Shown: positions 13,001 through 25,064, numbered from the stretch's first letter. The stretch: DNA of 64,000 nucleotides from Strigops habroptila (GCF_004027225.2 NC_044290.2:6774906-6838905), one strand, 5' to 3'. Numbers and translations: made by a program. The notes: generated from the sequence alone by a model not told the origin.

Positions 13001-16000
13001 ACAAAGGTACTGACACCACAGTAGGGACACGACAGCAATAGGGCAAACCAAAATTACATGCTGTCTTTTCATTTCCACCTAATTTTTTATCATTTGATAT
13101 ATAAATCATAAATGCTTACAGTCTTCATCAAATACTGAATAACCATCTCCTACAATCTATCAACTTCATAGAAAACTATTCCCAGGCACTCTGCAATTGT
13201 GCTGTCACCATCATCTGCTGCTACCTTAGTTTACCAACTTTGTGCCTCACAAAATTCTGGAGCCCACTGCTGCATACATCAATGTTCATATTTTATAACA
13301 TTAAAGCTCCCTACTCATCATTACAGCAGTTTTAACAGCTTCTTTTTTTCTTTTGCTATTCTTCTTAACCAAAACCTTCAGAAATTCAGCATGTACTGCT
13401 AGCACAAAGAACACTAAGAGACAAAGATATCTTCGGACATGTAGAACACTCTATTCTGCACTGCAAAGAGAAGGCAAGGCCACAAACACACGTTATGCAG
13501 AAGGCCCATTGTACAAGGAGGAAGAGCATAAAAGAAGCCTTTGCAGAAAAAACCCCAGACATCCAAGATAGCTGAAGGGTGAGAAAGCAAGCTGCAGCTG
13601 GGTACCACATGGAAGCAAAGAGACAGAGGAGGCAGCAACTTAAAAATAGTGATGTTACAGGTGATTTAAATATGTTTTCCTATATATTGCTAGGAAATCT
13701 TAGTGGGAAAACACACTTTAAATAGTCACACTGACTTTTAAAGAGCTTTAGCCACTGTGTTTATAGCTTTTACAAAAGCAGACACTCGTAACCCTATGAA
13801 AAGAGCTTCAGTTCGGCAGGGTCATCAGAAGAAGTTCTGCTTAAAAAACTACTTCTGCTGCAGAAACGCATCAAAATCTATGAAGTGGAACAAGAGCTCC
13901 TTTCAGACAAGACTATCACAGGACTAGGCATGGTGTTCATATGACTGTGCTTGAAGCTAAACCATGAAACAATTGAGAAAGAGCTGACATGAGCCCAGGT
14001 AGCGCTGCTTTGGGTTCTATGAGTTAAAATGAGTTCTCCCACTTCAAAAAAGACAGATGTGGAAAAGTCTTTCACGCCCCTCAACACAAAGTTTGGGAAG
14101 ATTAATTTGTCAGTGTCATGCTGAAGAACTCCAACTTTCAACTTGTTCCATGTGTCCTTGGTAGCAAAAGTTTTGTCCCTTTTATATTAAAAATTCAAGT
14201 CATGTCTGGCTTATTCTTAGCAGGCTCCCTTTTTAAAAAGGGCTTCAAAGTTTGACACAAATTTGGCACTGAGGCTAAAGACCAACATGGTTTGTTACAT
14301 TTAACATGGGAAAATATGAAAGAATAATTATAAAACTGTAACATCTTTGTTTAGTTGCTTCTCTGATGATTTCCCAAAGTCAGATGTGTCTCAACTTTGA
14401 AAAGACCAGTGACCATTACACTTTTGAATAAACAGCCGTTCAAAGCCATCAATGTCATTGTTACTCATGGAACTAAAGATAGATATCATTTTATATTTCC
14501 TCTGAAGTCCTTCGACTGCGAGTATTAAAACAAGCTTTGTCTTAAATGGTTTTGTTACGTTCCACTAGTTTACCTTCATTTTGTTCAAGTTAGAATTTAA
14601 GTTACGTCTCTTCAAAGCATTTTTATAATTAGAGCTGGGTAACTTGTTTTCCTCTGCTGAAAACTACAGCTGATCAAATCACGGATTGAACACTTTAGAC
14701 TTTGTTTCTATTTGGCTTCATCTCTCCTTCCGGTGGTGTTAACAGAGGCAGAGCCCTAGGATATCGATCACCTTGTCCTGACTACGCCTGTATGACTATA
14801 GTGTGAGGCACCCCTACCCACAGCAGGGGGTTGGAACTAGATGATCTTAAGGTAGTTTCCAACCCAAACCATCCTTCAATGGCAGGACTAGGCAAGCCAA
14901 ATATAGGCTGAGCACCCACACTGAAAGACCTTTTTCTTCTTTTAGTCATTTACATTGACAATATATTCAAACATTGCACACCTCCTGCACTGTTTAACAT
15001 AAATGCCACAACATATGTAGGAACATATAAGCCACTCAAAATATGGATACTAGACATACTCTCGTTTCATCCTGAGCTACTGGTTACACAAAATAACAAG
15101 GCAGACAAACTTCTAGCTTTCCTCATTTTAACTGACATCCTGTCTAAGCCACAAAGCTGTATCTTACAACTCTAACAAGAAGTGAGAAATTTTTGGCGCT
15201 TTTTTCTTTAAGAACAAACTGAACGATACCAATACATCTTAAAAACAATCAGACCCAATACCACAACATTACAGAATATATGGCTAGAATGGTCCTTAAA
15301 AGGTCAGCTTGTTTCAAGGCTCAGATGCTCATTGTTGACGCCTGGATCCTAATTTTGATTAGCATATGATGAGGCATAAGCACAGGATATGATGCACGCC
15401 TCCTCCTAAAATCCAAGCCCGTGATACCTTCAAAAACTATGTTTGGCAACTCCCATTTAATCCTTCCCATTTTCTCCAGGCAGTATCAACTATGTAATTT
15501 CAGACAAACATTTGCCTAACCTGTTCTTAAAGACCTCCAATAAAAAGTACTTCACCAATAAGGTTCAAAAGTCTTTGTCATCCATTTTTAACCTACTTAA
15601 AGTTTCCAGCAATAAACATTGTAATAAACACAAACTCAGACTACACAATGGAACAACACAGCATACACATTTAGAGCCCTCTCATATGCATACAACCATT
15701 TAATCCTTCAGTAATACAGTGCTAGCCAAATGAAACATCTTTTCCTGCATTTAAGTCATCTTCTGTTTCCTTATATTTTAACTTGCTTTCCCGTCACATG
15801 ATCCAGGTCCAACACCAAGCGTATCTGATGTCAGGGTTGTGCCTACTTGGCAGTCTTTATTACCCTATGACATGCCCTCAGTAACTTTTACTGCAATGAA
15901 TACCAGCTTTTCAGCCAATGGCAAGTTCTTCCTGGAGTAGGTAGAGAGAATTAACTAGAAAGCCAGCTCAGCTGGACTTGGGGTAGAGAAAAATATATGT

Positions 16001-19000
16001 TACTGAAAACAACGTAGTAACTTTCACACTGCTGTAGCAAGCTTTCTGTACAATGGATCTTAATTTTGTTCTCTCATAAAATACTTAAACTCTCACTGCA
16101 GAGTGTGTGCTTAACATACAATCCTAAGGAAGAAAGTTAACTTTGGGAACAGTAAGAAAAGGCAGCCGTCAAATTCACTTAACTAATTTTCATGGTGTTA
16201 AATCCTTTTTCATGGTTGTAAAAGTAGCAACCATGTATTCAACATCAGATTTCAAGAACAGCCTAATTCCATCAGCAGCAGAAAAGCTAAAAGGTATATC
16301 AGACAGGCTGACAGGGCTAGAAAGAGCAGATTTTTATCTTGTTTCCAAGCCTACACAAAACACTTTCTGCCAGCGCCATATACGCAGGTATGGAGTAGCG
16401 TACTCCTAGAGAAGTCAAGCTTACTAGTGTATAAAATAGCAGAACCCCAAAACGTTCTTCCTCTCCCACATCTTTGTGGCAGGGCATGCTGCCTAGTATT
16501 CACTAAGTGGGAAGATAAGTTATGCAGAACTGTAAGCAGAACAGCAGAATAGCTGGTTCCTCTATTACTTTAGCCATATCACAAAACATACCATGGTAAG
16601 AGTCAGACAAGGGACTTCACAGCAACTCAAAAGATCATGACCATTGCCCAGAGGACTGAGAAGAAGGCCCAGAACTTCTGAAATGACCTTAACAGAAGCC
16701 CACAGGCAACAACTTTCAAGATGTTTCTTTAGTAACATGGACAATGGTGTAAGGAGATGCCTATTCAAATAATAAACTATTCATATTCATCGAGATACTG
16801 CTGCAAATAAAAATTCCTAAGCAGCAAGCAGAAAGTAAAAAGGGATATGTTAATTCTTCAGGGCAGTCAGAACAGATGGTATGGAATACTGAACTTAGTA
16901 GCTCAAAATTCTCCATTTTGCTGTCAGCTTACACAAGCAACCACCACAAGGAAAGATACACACTAAGCCAGTAACTTGTTGTCCAAGAAAAACAGTGCTA
17001 TATTCATGTCCCTCCTTATGTTTCAACCATACTGCACCCATCGGATTCTCTCTACATTCACAAAAAAGGTGCAACAATCAAATCTGCATAAACCACGCAC
17101 CTCTCATGAACATGCTGTGTTGTATCTATGACAGACATCTTCACATACGTACAGCACACAAGAAATAGGTGACCTTTGTGCTTTCAGGTGAAAACGTGGT
17201 CTTTGGTCTAACTGCACTTTGGAAAGCATCAGTAACCTGTCTGGCAGCATGAGTGCTAGTTTTTAGACTACATAACACCAGTGCCTTCAAGTTAATGTAA
17301 CATGACACAAAAAAATGGGGATGGCAGCAAAGTACACTACCAGCACCAGTACATACAGCTCCTGCAGAGCCACACCACCACAATTAACACCCTATTCTAT
17401 TTCATCACGTTATGTTTCGGTTGTGCTGCCCAAGGCTTGTTTTTTTTCAATCTGGCAAGTGCTGCCTGTGTTTTAAGCCCGATTGATTTTCTCATGAATT
17501 AGTTCAGAAAATATTTATCAGTCCCTTCCTCTTATGCTCTTAATAAAAATAAAATGTTTGCTAAAAATGCCTTTCACACACAGCTAGTGTCAGAACTAGC
17601 GATTGATTCTTTATGGCAACAGGCCCCAGACTAAAATCCATAAGGCATCGTAAAACAACCACATGTTTGACAAGGAGGAGGAATGGTCTGTTGGCCCAAG
17701 AGCTGAAGGGACACAGTTCACACCACACTGATTGTAACAAACTAACAAAGTACTGCCACAATGTGCAGACAACATTTTGCACTCACTTGTAACAACAACA
17801 TACACAAATATTTGTACAGGGCTAATGTTTCCCAATTAAATTTCATCATCAATATTGTCTCCACCCTCAGTGTTGTTGTCATTCTGATTTGGGGGAAATT
17901 TAGAAGCTAAATACACCACACAGATAACCACAGGACACAAAGTCTGGAAATAGACTTGTAAGATGGCTTGTTCTATTACAGATAATGCTGTCAATCCAAT
18001 TTCCTACAGGAGTTTGGTGAGACAATAAGCTGGAGGAAGTTGTCCTGCAGAGCCGCTTTCTATTGTATTGCTTTATAATCCCGCAGAAAAAAATGCTTCA
18101 CAAGCTTATTTATGCTGAAATAGCTCTTAGATATTTTTATGTCAATTTTTGCAGCAACATCCGAAGGCAGAGCCTGTGTCATTGAACAGTATGCACCACC
18201 TGTTGCTGACTGCAGCTTCTATGCACCAACTCCAAAGAACTTCAGTCCAGACAACAGAGATTTCCATGGGTTTTGCCACGCATTCTCGCTTGTTTGCTGT
18301 AAATACCCTTTACAACCGCTCTGACACGAACAACCTGCCTCCTGACACAGGGAAAATCCAAAGGGAAAGTGAAAGAGCAGAGAAACCAGCCCGTGGGTCC
18401 GCGTCTGCTCTGCAAAGCAGGGATGCTTGTCTCCTCTGGACCTGCTGACCGGCGGACCAGCGCTTCGGGAGAGTTACTTAAGAGCCCTCCCAGCGGAGCG
18501 GTGCTGGGGACGGGACACACACACGGCAGCTCTGCCACCGGCTGCGCTCACCGGCCGCACGGCACTGCCCGGAGCAGCACGTACCGGCTCCCCCGCGGCA
18601 CGGGCAGGGACGGCACTCCCCACTGCCCGCTCCACAAACGCATCAAGACCCGAACCCGTCCCCCGGTGGCCCCCGGGCGCTCGGACAGAGACACCCCGCA
18701 CCGCCGGGGCCTTCTTCCGTGGAGCCGGCAGGAGCCGCCGCGGGGCTCCCCGGGCCCGGGTGCCGCAGCTCCCCGCCCTCGGCAGCCCCACCGCCGCCGC
18801 CGCCTCGGGCAGGAAGTCCCCCCGCCTGCGCGGAGGAAGAAGCGCGGAGCCGCCGCCCGCCTCGGGAACGGGCCCCCGCCCTCCACCGGCTCCGGGCCCG
18901 GCGCCCGCCCTCACCTCCTCGGCCTGCTTGCGCAGCGCCTTCTCTCGCTCGTATTGCGTGAGGAGCTGCTCGTTGTCGTCCCGCAGCAGCTCCAGCTCCA

Positions 19001-19220
19001 CGCTGGTCTCCTGGCTGTGGGCGCACACCGAGTCCAGGTTCTCCAGCACGGCCACCACCAGCGGCATCAGCTCGGCCACCACCTCCTCGTCGTAGCGCCC
19101 GATGAGCCGCTCGAACTCGCGGTAGATGGAGCCCGCCAGCCCCGACACCCGCTCCGACATCATGGCGGGGCCGGGGCCGCCGGGGTCCTCCTGGTACACC
19201 ACGCCGTCCGCCAGCTCCAT
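948..19220 (-). CDS. SPAG9: SPAG9 (JIP4), 5' part of gene, coding exons 1-3
   Basis: C-Jun-amino-terminal kinase-interacting protein 4, a cytoplasmic scaffold that links JNK/p38 MAPK modules and Arf6/Rab-marked vesicles to kinesin-1 and dynein. Three minus-strand exons join in frame: 19220-18915 (306 nt), 12526-12406 (121 nt) and 1018-948 (71 nt), giving 166 residues. The protein starts [15 protein letters not shown]. It carries the RH1 block ([20 protein letters not shown]) at about residues 20-100, then the start of the coiled coil ([36 protein letters not shown]). The match to vertebrate JIP4/JIP3, recalled from memory, is nearly residue for residue, and KFIEFEDSQ favours JIP4 over JIP3. 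The start is the family's usual ATG; the frame is open further upstream but that part is GC-rich 5'UTR. The family protein has about 1,300 residues, so most of the gene lies left of position 1. It diverges from NME1, as in human. Confidence 0.95.
4788..4867 (-). other. Exon-like island inside SPAG9 intron 2
   Basis: On the minus strand a strong pyrimidine tract and CAG acceptor (AG at 4869-4868) precede 80 bases ending at a consensus GGGAG|GTAAGC donor (GT at 4787-4786). One frame is open throughout ([20 protein letters not shown], then KAIRLG). Spliced between SPAG9 exons 2 and 3, the entry phase (1) gives a stop after five residues. It would then act as a poison exon rather than a coding insert. 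I do not recognise the open-frame peptide. It could be an alternative SPAG9 exon, an exon of an unannotated transcript, or chance. Confidence 0.35.
6332..6520 (+). mobile_element. CR1 LINE, 3'-end fragment
   Basis: It reads in sense from the CACAGGGTGCCCAGAGAAGC block through GGGGTTGGAACTGGATGA to the terminal ATTCTG-type short repeats near 6508-6520. It is a 5'-truncated CR1 non-LTR retrotransposon of the same young subfamily as the copies near 31.3, 33.0 and 63.8 kb. It sits antisense within SPAG9 intron 2. Confidence 0.92.
12406..12526 (-). CDS. SPAG9: SPAG9 coding exon 2 (start of coiled coil)
   Basis: 121 nt with a TTCTAG-type acceptor just above 12526 and an A|GTAAGT donor at 12405-12404. 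It encodes [20 protein letters not shown], then the leucine/charged heptads up to NYADQ. The last base opens the split Ile codon completed by the next exon (phase 1). Confidence 0.95.
12527..18914 (-). other. SPAG9: SPAG9 intron 1, about 6.4 kb
   Basis: An AT-rich intron apart from its first 500 bases, which are part of the CpG island. It contains a short degraded CR1 tail (14801-14874). I saw no exon, RNA gene or other mobile element. Confidence 0.75.
14801..14874 (+). mobile_element. CR1 tail fragment, degraded
   Basis: About 75 bases match the CR1 3' block (CAGGGGGTTGGAACTAGATG, then TTCCAACCCAAACCAT) with several substitutions. It is the extreme 3' end only, and older than the other sense copies. 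Confidence 0.75.
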
Positions 19221-19650
19221 GGCCGCCGGCGAGCGCCTTCCCTCGCGGGGCCCGGCGGGGCGGCAGCAGCTCAGCGCGCTCCCGGCGCCTCCTCCTGCCT
19301 CTGCAGCGGGGCCTCGCCTGCAGCCCGGGGGGCGGACAGCGGCGGCGGCGGCGCACGGCACTGACCTCACCCGCCGCGCCGGGGCGGGGCGCGCCTTACG
19401 CGGGAGAGGCGGAGCCGCGCCAGGCGGGTGGGGCCATGGCGGCGGCTGCGGGGATGGAGGCAGCTCGGTTCCGCCGTGTCCCCCCTTCCCTCGGGTTCCG
19501 TAGGAGCGGGAAAGCGGCCGCGGAGGGCCGGGGGGTATGCGACGCGTTGTTGGGGGGGGTCACCGGAGCCAAAGCGGATGCGGCCGGGATGGGGCGGAGC
19601 GCTGCTGACAGGGCGTGCGGCGTGAGGATGTGGGGTTGTGGAGCGGGAGG
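18400..19650 (-). promoter_or_regulatory. SPAG9: CpG-island promoter of SPAG9
   Basis: A sharp change from AT-rich flanks to GC-rich, CpG-dense sequence covers SPAG9 exon 1, its 5'UTR and the start of intron 1. No TATA box is visible upstream of the ATG at 19220; the start site is probably within about 19,230-19,450. Short GC boxes (GGGGCGGGGC at about 19,380-19,390) fit an Sp1-type housekeeping promoter. The island extends some 400 bases beyond the likely start site, which leaves room for divergent transcription to the right. Confidence 0.8.
18915..19220 (-). CDS. SPAG9: SPAG9 coding exon 1 (residues 1-102, RH1 domain)
   Basis: The ATG is at 19220-19218 on the minus strand, and 102 whole codons run to a GAG|GTGAGG donor (GT at 18914-18913, phase 0). 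It encodes nearly the whole RH1 domain, ending [12 protein letters not shown]. Residues 66-73 (CAHSQETS) differ from what I recall of the mammalian sequence (FAQDQEHQ), while the surrounding helices are nearly invariant. Confidence 0.95.
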
Positions 19651-22600
19651 GTGAGCTCCGAGCAGTGGGGCCGCACGGTTAAACCTTCCTCTCTGAACGG
19701 AAGATGTGAGGAAATGCTACTGACGGTTCCCGGGGAAGCGCCGTTACTTATCTATTGCACCCACAGAGGCATAAATGGATGGAGTGGCTCGCTTGGGGAT
19801 GACTGATGGAGCTAAACCCAGAGTTCAGGTCTTCGCGGCTCCCAAACCCCTCCTGGGTTGCTGTGCTGGCTCATCTGACAGCAAAAGGACCCTTTATTTC
19901 TGATAAGGCCTCCAGATAATACCAGGAATCCTGTTTTATTAGCAATAACACAACTTAGAAAGCATCTTGCAGTTACTGAGAGATTGGTTTTCCAGGGATT
20001 TGGGATAGAGAATTGCATTCTGGATCATGTGCTTTGTCATGGGAATGGTGTGAGCAATTCTAGACATCCATAGTAAAATTGAAAACACCGTCTGAGATTG
20101 AAAAGCTTCAGCGCTGCTTCACATCCCTTATTGTTATCGTATCATTTAGGAAAAGGAAAGACCTTTAGGATCATTGATCATCCAACTGTTAACCCGGCAC
20201 TAAACCATGTCCCTCAGTGCCACATCTGCACGTCTTTAAACACCTCCAGGGATGGTGACTCCAGCACTTCCCTGGGCAGCCTGGTCCAGTGCTTGGCAGC
20301 CCTTTCTGTGAAGACATTTTTCCCAATATCCAATCTAAACCTCCCCTGGCACAACCTTTAGGACACAATTCCTAATTGGGGAAATCACTATTTTTCATTA
20401 AGTAGAAGTGTTTTGTGTACAGGGGAGTTAAGGAACCTGGTGGCAGCATTGAATAAAGCAATGAGTGTTACAAAAAATGCCAAAGCCTGAGAAGTGGTGG
20501 AACTTGGAGGTGATTGTGTTGTTTTCCACTGGAGAGCAGTAGAGGTTTGCACTGTTTGCTCTCACTCGGACTGATTCTAAGACAGTAGCTGTACTTTAAA
20601 CGCATGTACTGTGTTGTCTTCTTATGCACTAAGGTAGTGGATCTGCAGGAATAATGAGGAAGAAGAGTTCAGCCCCATATATTGGATTTCTTGGGGGTTC
20701 TGTTTAGACATCATTCTCCCAAGCTAATGTTTAACATAGTGCAGCCAAGGCGCAGGAAGTTAAAGTACACATATATTTGTAAGCATGGCAAAAGGAAAGA
20801 AAAGCTGATTGCCTTTTAATTATTACATCATTTTAGCTAAAAAATAAGTTTAAAAAGACACAATGTGTGCTTTCCTACACCCATCTCAAGTGCAATTTTC
20901 ATTTAAATTACTGGAAATGATCCCTACAAAAAGATGATTTTTTTTTTCCTATTTCTCTTTAGCAGTTTTACACTGAGAAAAACCGCAGCTTCTCTGTGTT
21001 TGCCTGCTGCCTACCTCCAGATTAGAGTCTTTACTTGCTGCAGGAGTGTTGAGGGAAGCTTCCTTCAGAATTCCTCTCTCCTTTCAGGTCATACATCGTT
21101 TCCCTTTGCCGCAGTTGTTTGTATTGTGGAGGACACCGAGCACCTTTGGGGTGGGGGTTATTGACTTGTGTTTTTTTACCTGAGCATGAATAAATCCTGT
21201 AGGAAGCCTGCAAAGAGCCAGAATCCCAGAGGTGGCTCAGTTCTGCTCCCAGGGCAAGGTTGCCACCCCATAGCTAATTGCAGTGGACTTTTAACCTTGA
21301 GCTCACTATGTTATTCATGTGGAATACCCCATAATGTGAGGACAGCTCTAAGCAGCTGCAGATTACTGTGGGGATACAAACACCAATCATCTTGAATTGC
21401 AGCAGAGATCCTTTTCTCTATATAGAGTTTTATAGTTATTGCCATCACACTGGGCAAATTGCACAAATGCATCAGCTCAGAAGATGTCTGTTCTGACAGA
21501 TGGCAGAAATGGGTCAAGGTGTCTGCCAACAGCCTGTAAGGGACGGGGTCTCTGAGGATATGCTATTTTTATCCTGTTTCTATTAGCAAAATGGATAGAT
21601 GTGGTTTTCTTTCACAGCTGGAGCAAGTCTGTCATGGAGCAGGCAGGCTGTTGCCATTAGAGTTGCAATCAGAGTGACGAGTACAAGTAGAAAAGAGCCA
21701 TTTGTGCTCGTGTTTTATTTCTAGTCAGATGAAGGGGTTCTAACATGGATAAATGAAGTATTTAAAAAGATGAACAACAGAAAAATTACCTGGGAGCCAA
21801 GTTTAAGTGGTGTAAAAATATATCTTATTAACAGTCTTTCCACTGCGATCATGCTTTATGATGTGCACCTCACAGTCACTGTGAGACCAGAAACTCGGGG
21901 AGGGACTAAAAATAGGACAAGTTACAGAATGATATCCTAGTTGCTTTCCAGGAGATTAAGGGACCTTGATGATGACCTGTCAAGTTAGTAAACTAATCAA
22001 GCATATGAAACAGCACAAAGAAACCTGATACTATTGGCTTTGTAGCTTGAAAGCAGTGGGTGCTGTGGTAACTACTGGAGTAAAATGCCATTTACACTCT
22101 TGGGGAAAGAACTGCCTTAAAAAAGAAATTAGTTTTCTGGATAACAGGAAAAGTTATATTCCTTATCCTTAGAAATAACAGTTTGTTTGAAAGTAAATTG
22201 ATTTGCAATTTACCAGGGAAGGAAACTACCCCTTGGATCAGTATGGGGTGAGAAGAGCTTCCCTGGGACCTTACCCAGAGGAAGAAATCTTTGTAAAAGC
22301 TTACTTCTGTGGTGCTTTATATCTTAAAGCACAACAGAAATCAAGCTCAAAGCAGATAAATTATAGCAATGCTGAGCTAAATGAAGAGCATTACAGTCAC
22401 AAGCAGCAAAACACATCAGACTTATGAGCGTGGTTATGAGGAGCAAGCAGCGCACAGCACAAACCGAGTCCCAGTGAGAACTCCCTAAATACTGTGAGTG
22501 GTACAGACAGGGGCTGTGAGCTGAGATCAGCCACAGCAGCAGAGCCAGCAGCTGTGTCTGAATTCTCCTGGCCTTTGGAGACATTCAGTCTTTTGCCTCA

Positions 22601-24060
22601 GGCCTGTTTTGAAAATCTCTACTGATTTTAAGTAACATGTAAATGCCTTCAGCTCCATCATTATACTTATTTCACCCACTGAACACTTTGGAGGTCTTTA
22701 CTTTCTTTCACCATGGTCTGTTTTTAGGAAGTTACTTGTCTAGACTGTCTCCTCCTTTGCATTTTAGTTAAACATGTAATTTTCAATGTAATTTAGTGAT
22801 TTTGTTAGAATTTTCAACCAGCAAAAAAGCTGCTCATTTATACACTTAACACTACCAAGGAAACACTCTTCTGTGGTGTTTCGTGTGCTGTACAATGCAC
22901 GACATGCTCTGCTAATCGTGGGTTAATCTCAAAAGTGCCAAAGATGACCCTTATTTAACAAGGTTAAAAGACTTGGCAAAGATCACAGAGCAGACCTATG
23001 GGAAAGCTGCAAACAGTGCTTGCCCACCTTCTGGCAGGTCCTAAGCTATAATCGTTAAATGCCATAGTTTTACCAAGGCTGTAAATAGATGTTCTATTGC
23101 TGCTTTTAAGTGATTATTTTTCTAAACATCCTGTTTCTAGAGACCTTTTTATTTTTTCCTATTTTTAAAGATTATTTTGCCGTAGTGAGGATTACAGCAT
23201 TAGTGTTTGGTTTAGTAGTGTGAAATAGCTTAAATAAATGGGTATTGATACAACAGAATATAGTGGGGTTGACGATATCCAGAAAGAACTCAGAAATTCC
23301 AAGTCCAAAATAACTTCGGGGGGACTTGCTAGAATGTACAATGCTGAGGGTTTTTTTCACAATGATATGGGGGCTTTAAACATCTTTCATTGAATCAGAG
23401 ACCATAGAAAAATAAGTACATTAGAGCATGATCATACATACAGAAAAAAAAAGACCTCCAAATACTAGTAAACAGGATGTTTGAATAGATGCTATGTCAG
23501 ATCCAGATTCTCCCACCAGAAGTACAAGTAAGACATGGATGTGTAAGGGATTGAGGCGAAGAGAAGGGACCCCAAGTGAGGAAATCCACCCTATCAAAAA
23601 GCTGAACTTATCCCTGGTAAGTCCTGCCCGGAGGGAAGTGAAATCCATATTATCTTCCTTTCAAGAAGAGCCATGGAGCAGGTCCCAAGGAATTCATCCC
23701 ATTTGAAGAAACAAACCCAGGAGAAGCCCAGATTTCCTCACAGCAGCACACGCTGCGAATGCAAGAACTGGGGGGTCCAGATATTTTATGCTGTGATCTC
23801 TCCAAAGGCAGTCAAATGCTCAGGGCAAAATGATTAAGTGGTAAATTGCAGAAGGGCCTTTTTGACTCGGCGAGCTAATAGCGTATAACCAGATAAAACC
23901 CCAAACCAACCGAACAAGAGAACCAACCACAAGCCAAACCCAATTGCCTTCGTTAAACAGGACACTTGAGGAAAGCAGAGCGGAATGATAATGAGGGTTT
24001 TATTAAAATAACTGTAAGTGCCTTTTGTTAAAGAATGAGATCCAGCAGCTAACACTGTAA
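19651..24060. other. Intergenic region SPAG9-NME1
   Basis: AT-rich spacer between the two CpG islands. It contains one older CR1 copy (about 20150-20365). No coding exon, RNA gene or other repeat family was recognised; small open frames here have no splice-site or codon support. Confidence 0.7.
20150..20365 (-). mobile_element. CR1 LINE 3' end, older subfamily, inverted
   Basis: The plus strand shows the reverse complement of a CR1 3' end: ATCATCCAACTGTTAACCCG at the tail side, then CTTTAAACACCTCCAGGGAT, then CACTTCCCTGGGCAGCCTG. It belongs to a more diverged CR1 subfamily than the other full copies in the window. Confidence 0.9.
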
Positions 24061-24303
24061 CGCCTGACAAAGGCCTCTGCCGGGCACCCGCGCCTTTAGT
24101 ACGCGGCGGAGGGGCTCGGGCAGCCGGCAGTGTACACCGAGGCGGACGATTCGAGCCTCCCGGTGCGCAGGGCGGGTGTGGAGCACGGTCAGGCCCGAGG
24201 CACCCGGAGCGGCTCCGCAGCGGAAGCCCCGGCGCGGCGGGGGCTGGAGCGGCGGCACCCGCAGGGCCCGGCCTGGCGCCCCCGGCAGGCGGGAGGCCGC
24301 GCT

Positions 24304-24317
24304 GTCACCATGGCAAC
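24304..24317 (+). promoter_or_regulatory. RFX-type X-box motif
   Basis: GTCACC-AT-GGCAAC fits the X-box consensus GTNRCC-N(0-3)-RGYAAC at every position. It lies about 75-90 bases upstream of the putative exon 1 donor, close to the expected NME1 start site. Whether RFX proteins bind here is inference. Confidence 0.55.
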
Positions 24318-24392
24318 CATAGGGGCGGCTCAGGGCTAAGCCGGTAGCGGCGGCAGCGCCGGGCCCGCAGAGCCAGCCGGGGCCCGCTGCAG
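24318..24392 (+). other. NME1: NME1 noncoding first exon (3' boundary only)
   Basis: The GC-rich stretch ends at CTGCAG|GTGAGA (GT at 24393-24394), a consensus donor in the right place for the 5'UTR exon of vertebrate NME1. It would join the acceptor at 25060, which precedes the coding exon. The 5' limit given is nominal. Confidence 0.55.
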
Positions 24393-24421
24393 GTGAGACG
24401 GGCGGCGGGGCGCGGTGGTGC

Positions 24422-24459
24422 GGGGGGAAGAGGGGCGGCGGGGTTCGGCCGGGCCCGGG
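24422..24459 (+). promoter_or_regulatory. G-quadruplex motif, NME1 intron 1
   Basis: Five runs of three or more G (24422-24427, 24432-24435, 24440-24443, 24451-24453, 24457-24459) are separated by loops of 3-7 bases on the sense strand, starting 29 bases after the putative first donor. This fits the usual G4 rule; folding is not shown. Confidence 0.5.
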
Positions 24460-25064
24460 AACCACCCGCCCCGGCTCCGCAGGGCACAGGCGCGGCGGGA
24501 TGGGCTTGCCGCGGGCAGCGCTTGCCTGCGGCCGGTGACTGACCGCCTCCCCTGCGGCCCCTCGGGAGGGCTTCCCTGTGCCTTAGCACACACGGGTGGG
24601 GGTACCTACACGGGGTGTACCTACACACACATACCTAATACATCCCTACCTACAGACACACGTACAAACGCACTTGCCGCAAAACCGTGTTCAAAACCGA
24701 CCAACCGGTCACTTTACAGATCAAAGTTATACATATGCATTTATTCAACCTCCTTTGCCTGAAATCGCAGGTGGCAGCCTCCCGGGCGGCACTTGGAGCT
24801 GTATCTGTGCCAGTCGTTAGCATACATTCTGTTTTAATAGCTGCTGTTTGCAGGCTTGGCACACTGTCATCGTTTTAAACTTACTTGTGAAAACCTGTGT
24901 ACAGTGAGTGACCATCAAACCGGTGCAGATCCCGGGGTTACTGACCTTCAGATGCAGCCGATGTAGTTATAATGAGAGCTGATGTTACACACGACACAGG
25001 ACTGTGACTGTACTTGCCTTCTGGTCCTGGAATAACGCCTTTTATTCCCTTCCTCATTAGGACG

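Larger units (their letters stand above)
24060..24600 (+). promoter_or_regulatory. NME1: CpG-island promoter of NME1
   Basis: Abrupt GC/CpG-rich block just upstream of NME1. It contains an RFX X-box (24304-24317), a splice donor for a noncoding first exon (24393) and a G-rich tract downstream of it. No TATA box was seen. The transcription start is inferred to lie upstream of 24392 but cannot be fixed from sequence. Confidence 0.75.

Noticed and set aside
18369-19364. Long plus-strand open frame (331 codons) across the SPAG9 CpG island
   Set aside because: It is the antisense shadow of SPAG9 exon 1 plus GC-rich UTR/intron; long stop-free frames are expected in such sequence and the conserved protein is on the minus strand.
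24049-24628. Minus-strand Pro/Arg-rich frames over the NME1 CpG island
   Set aside because: Same cause: high GC and no splice or family support.
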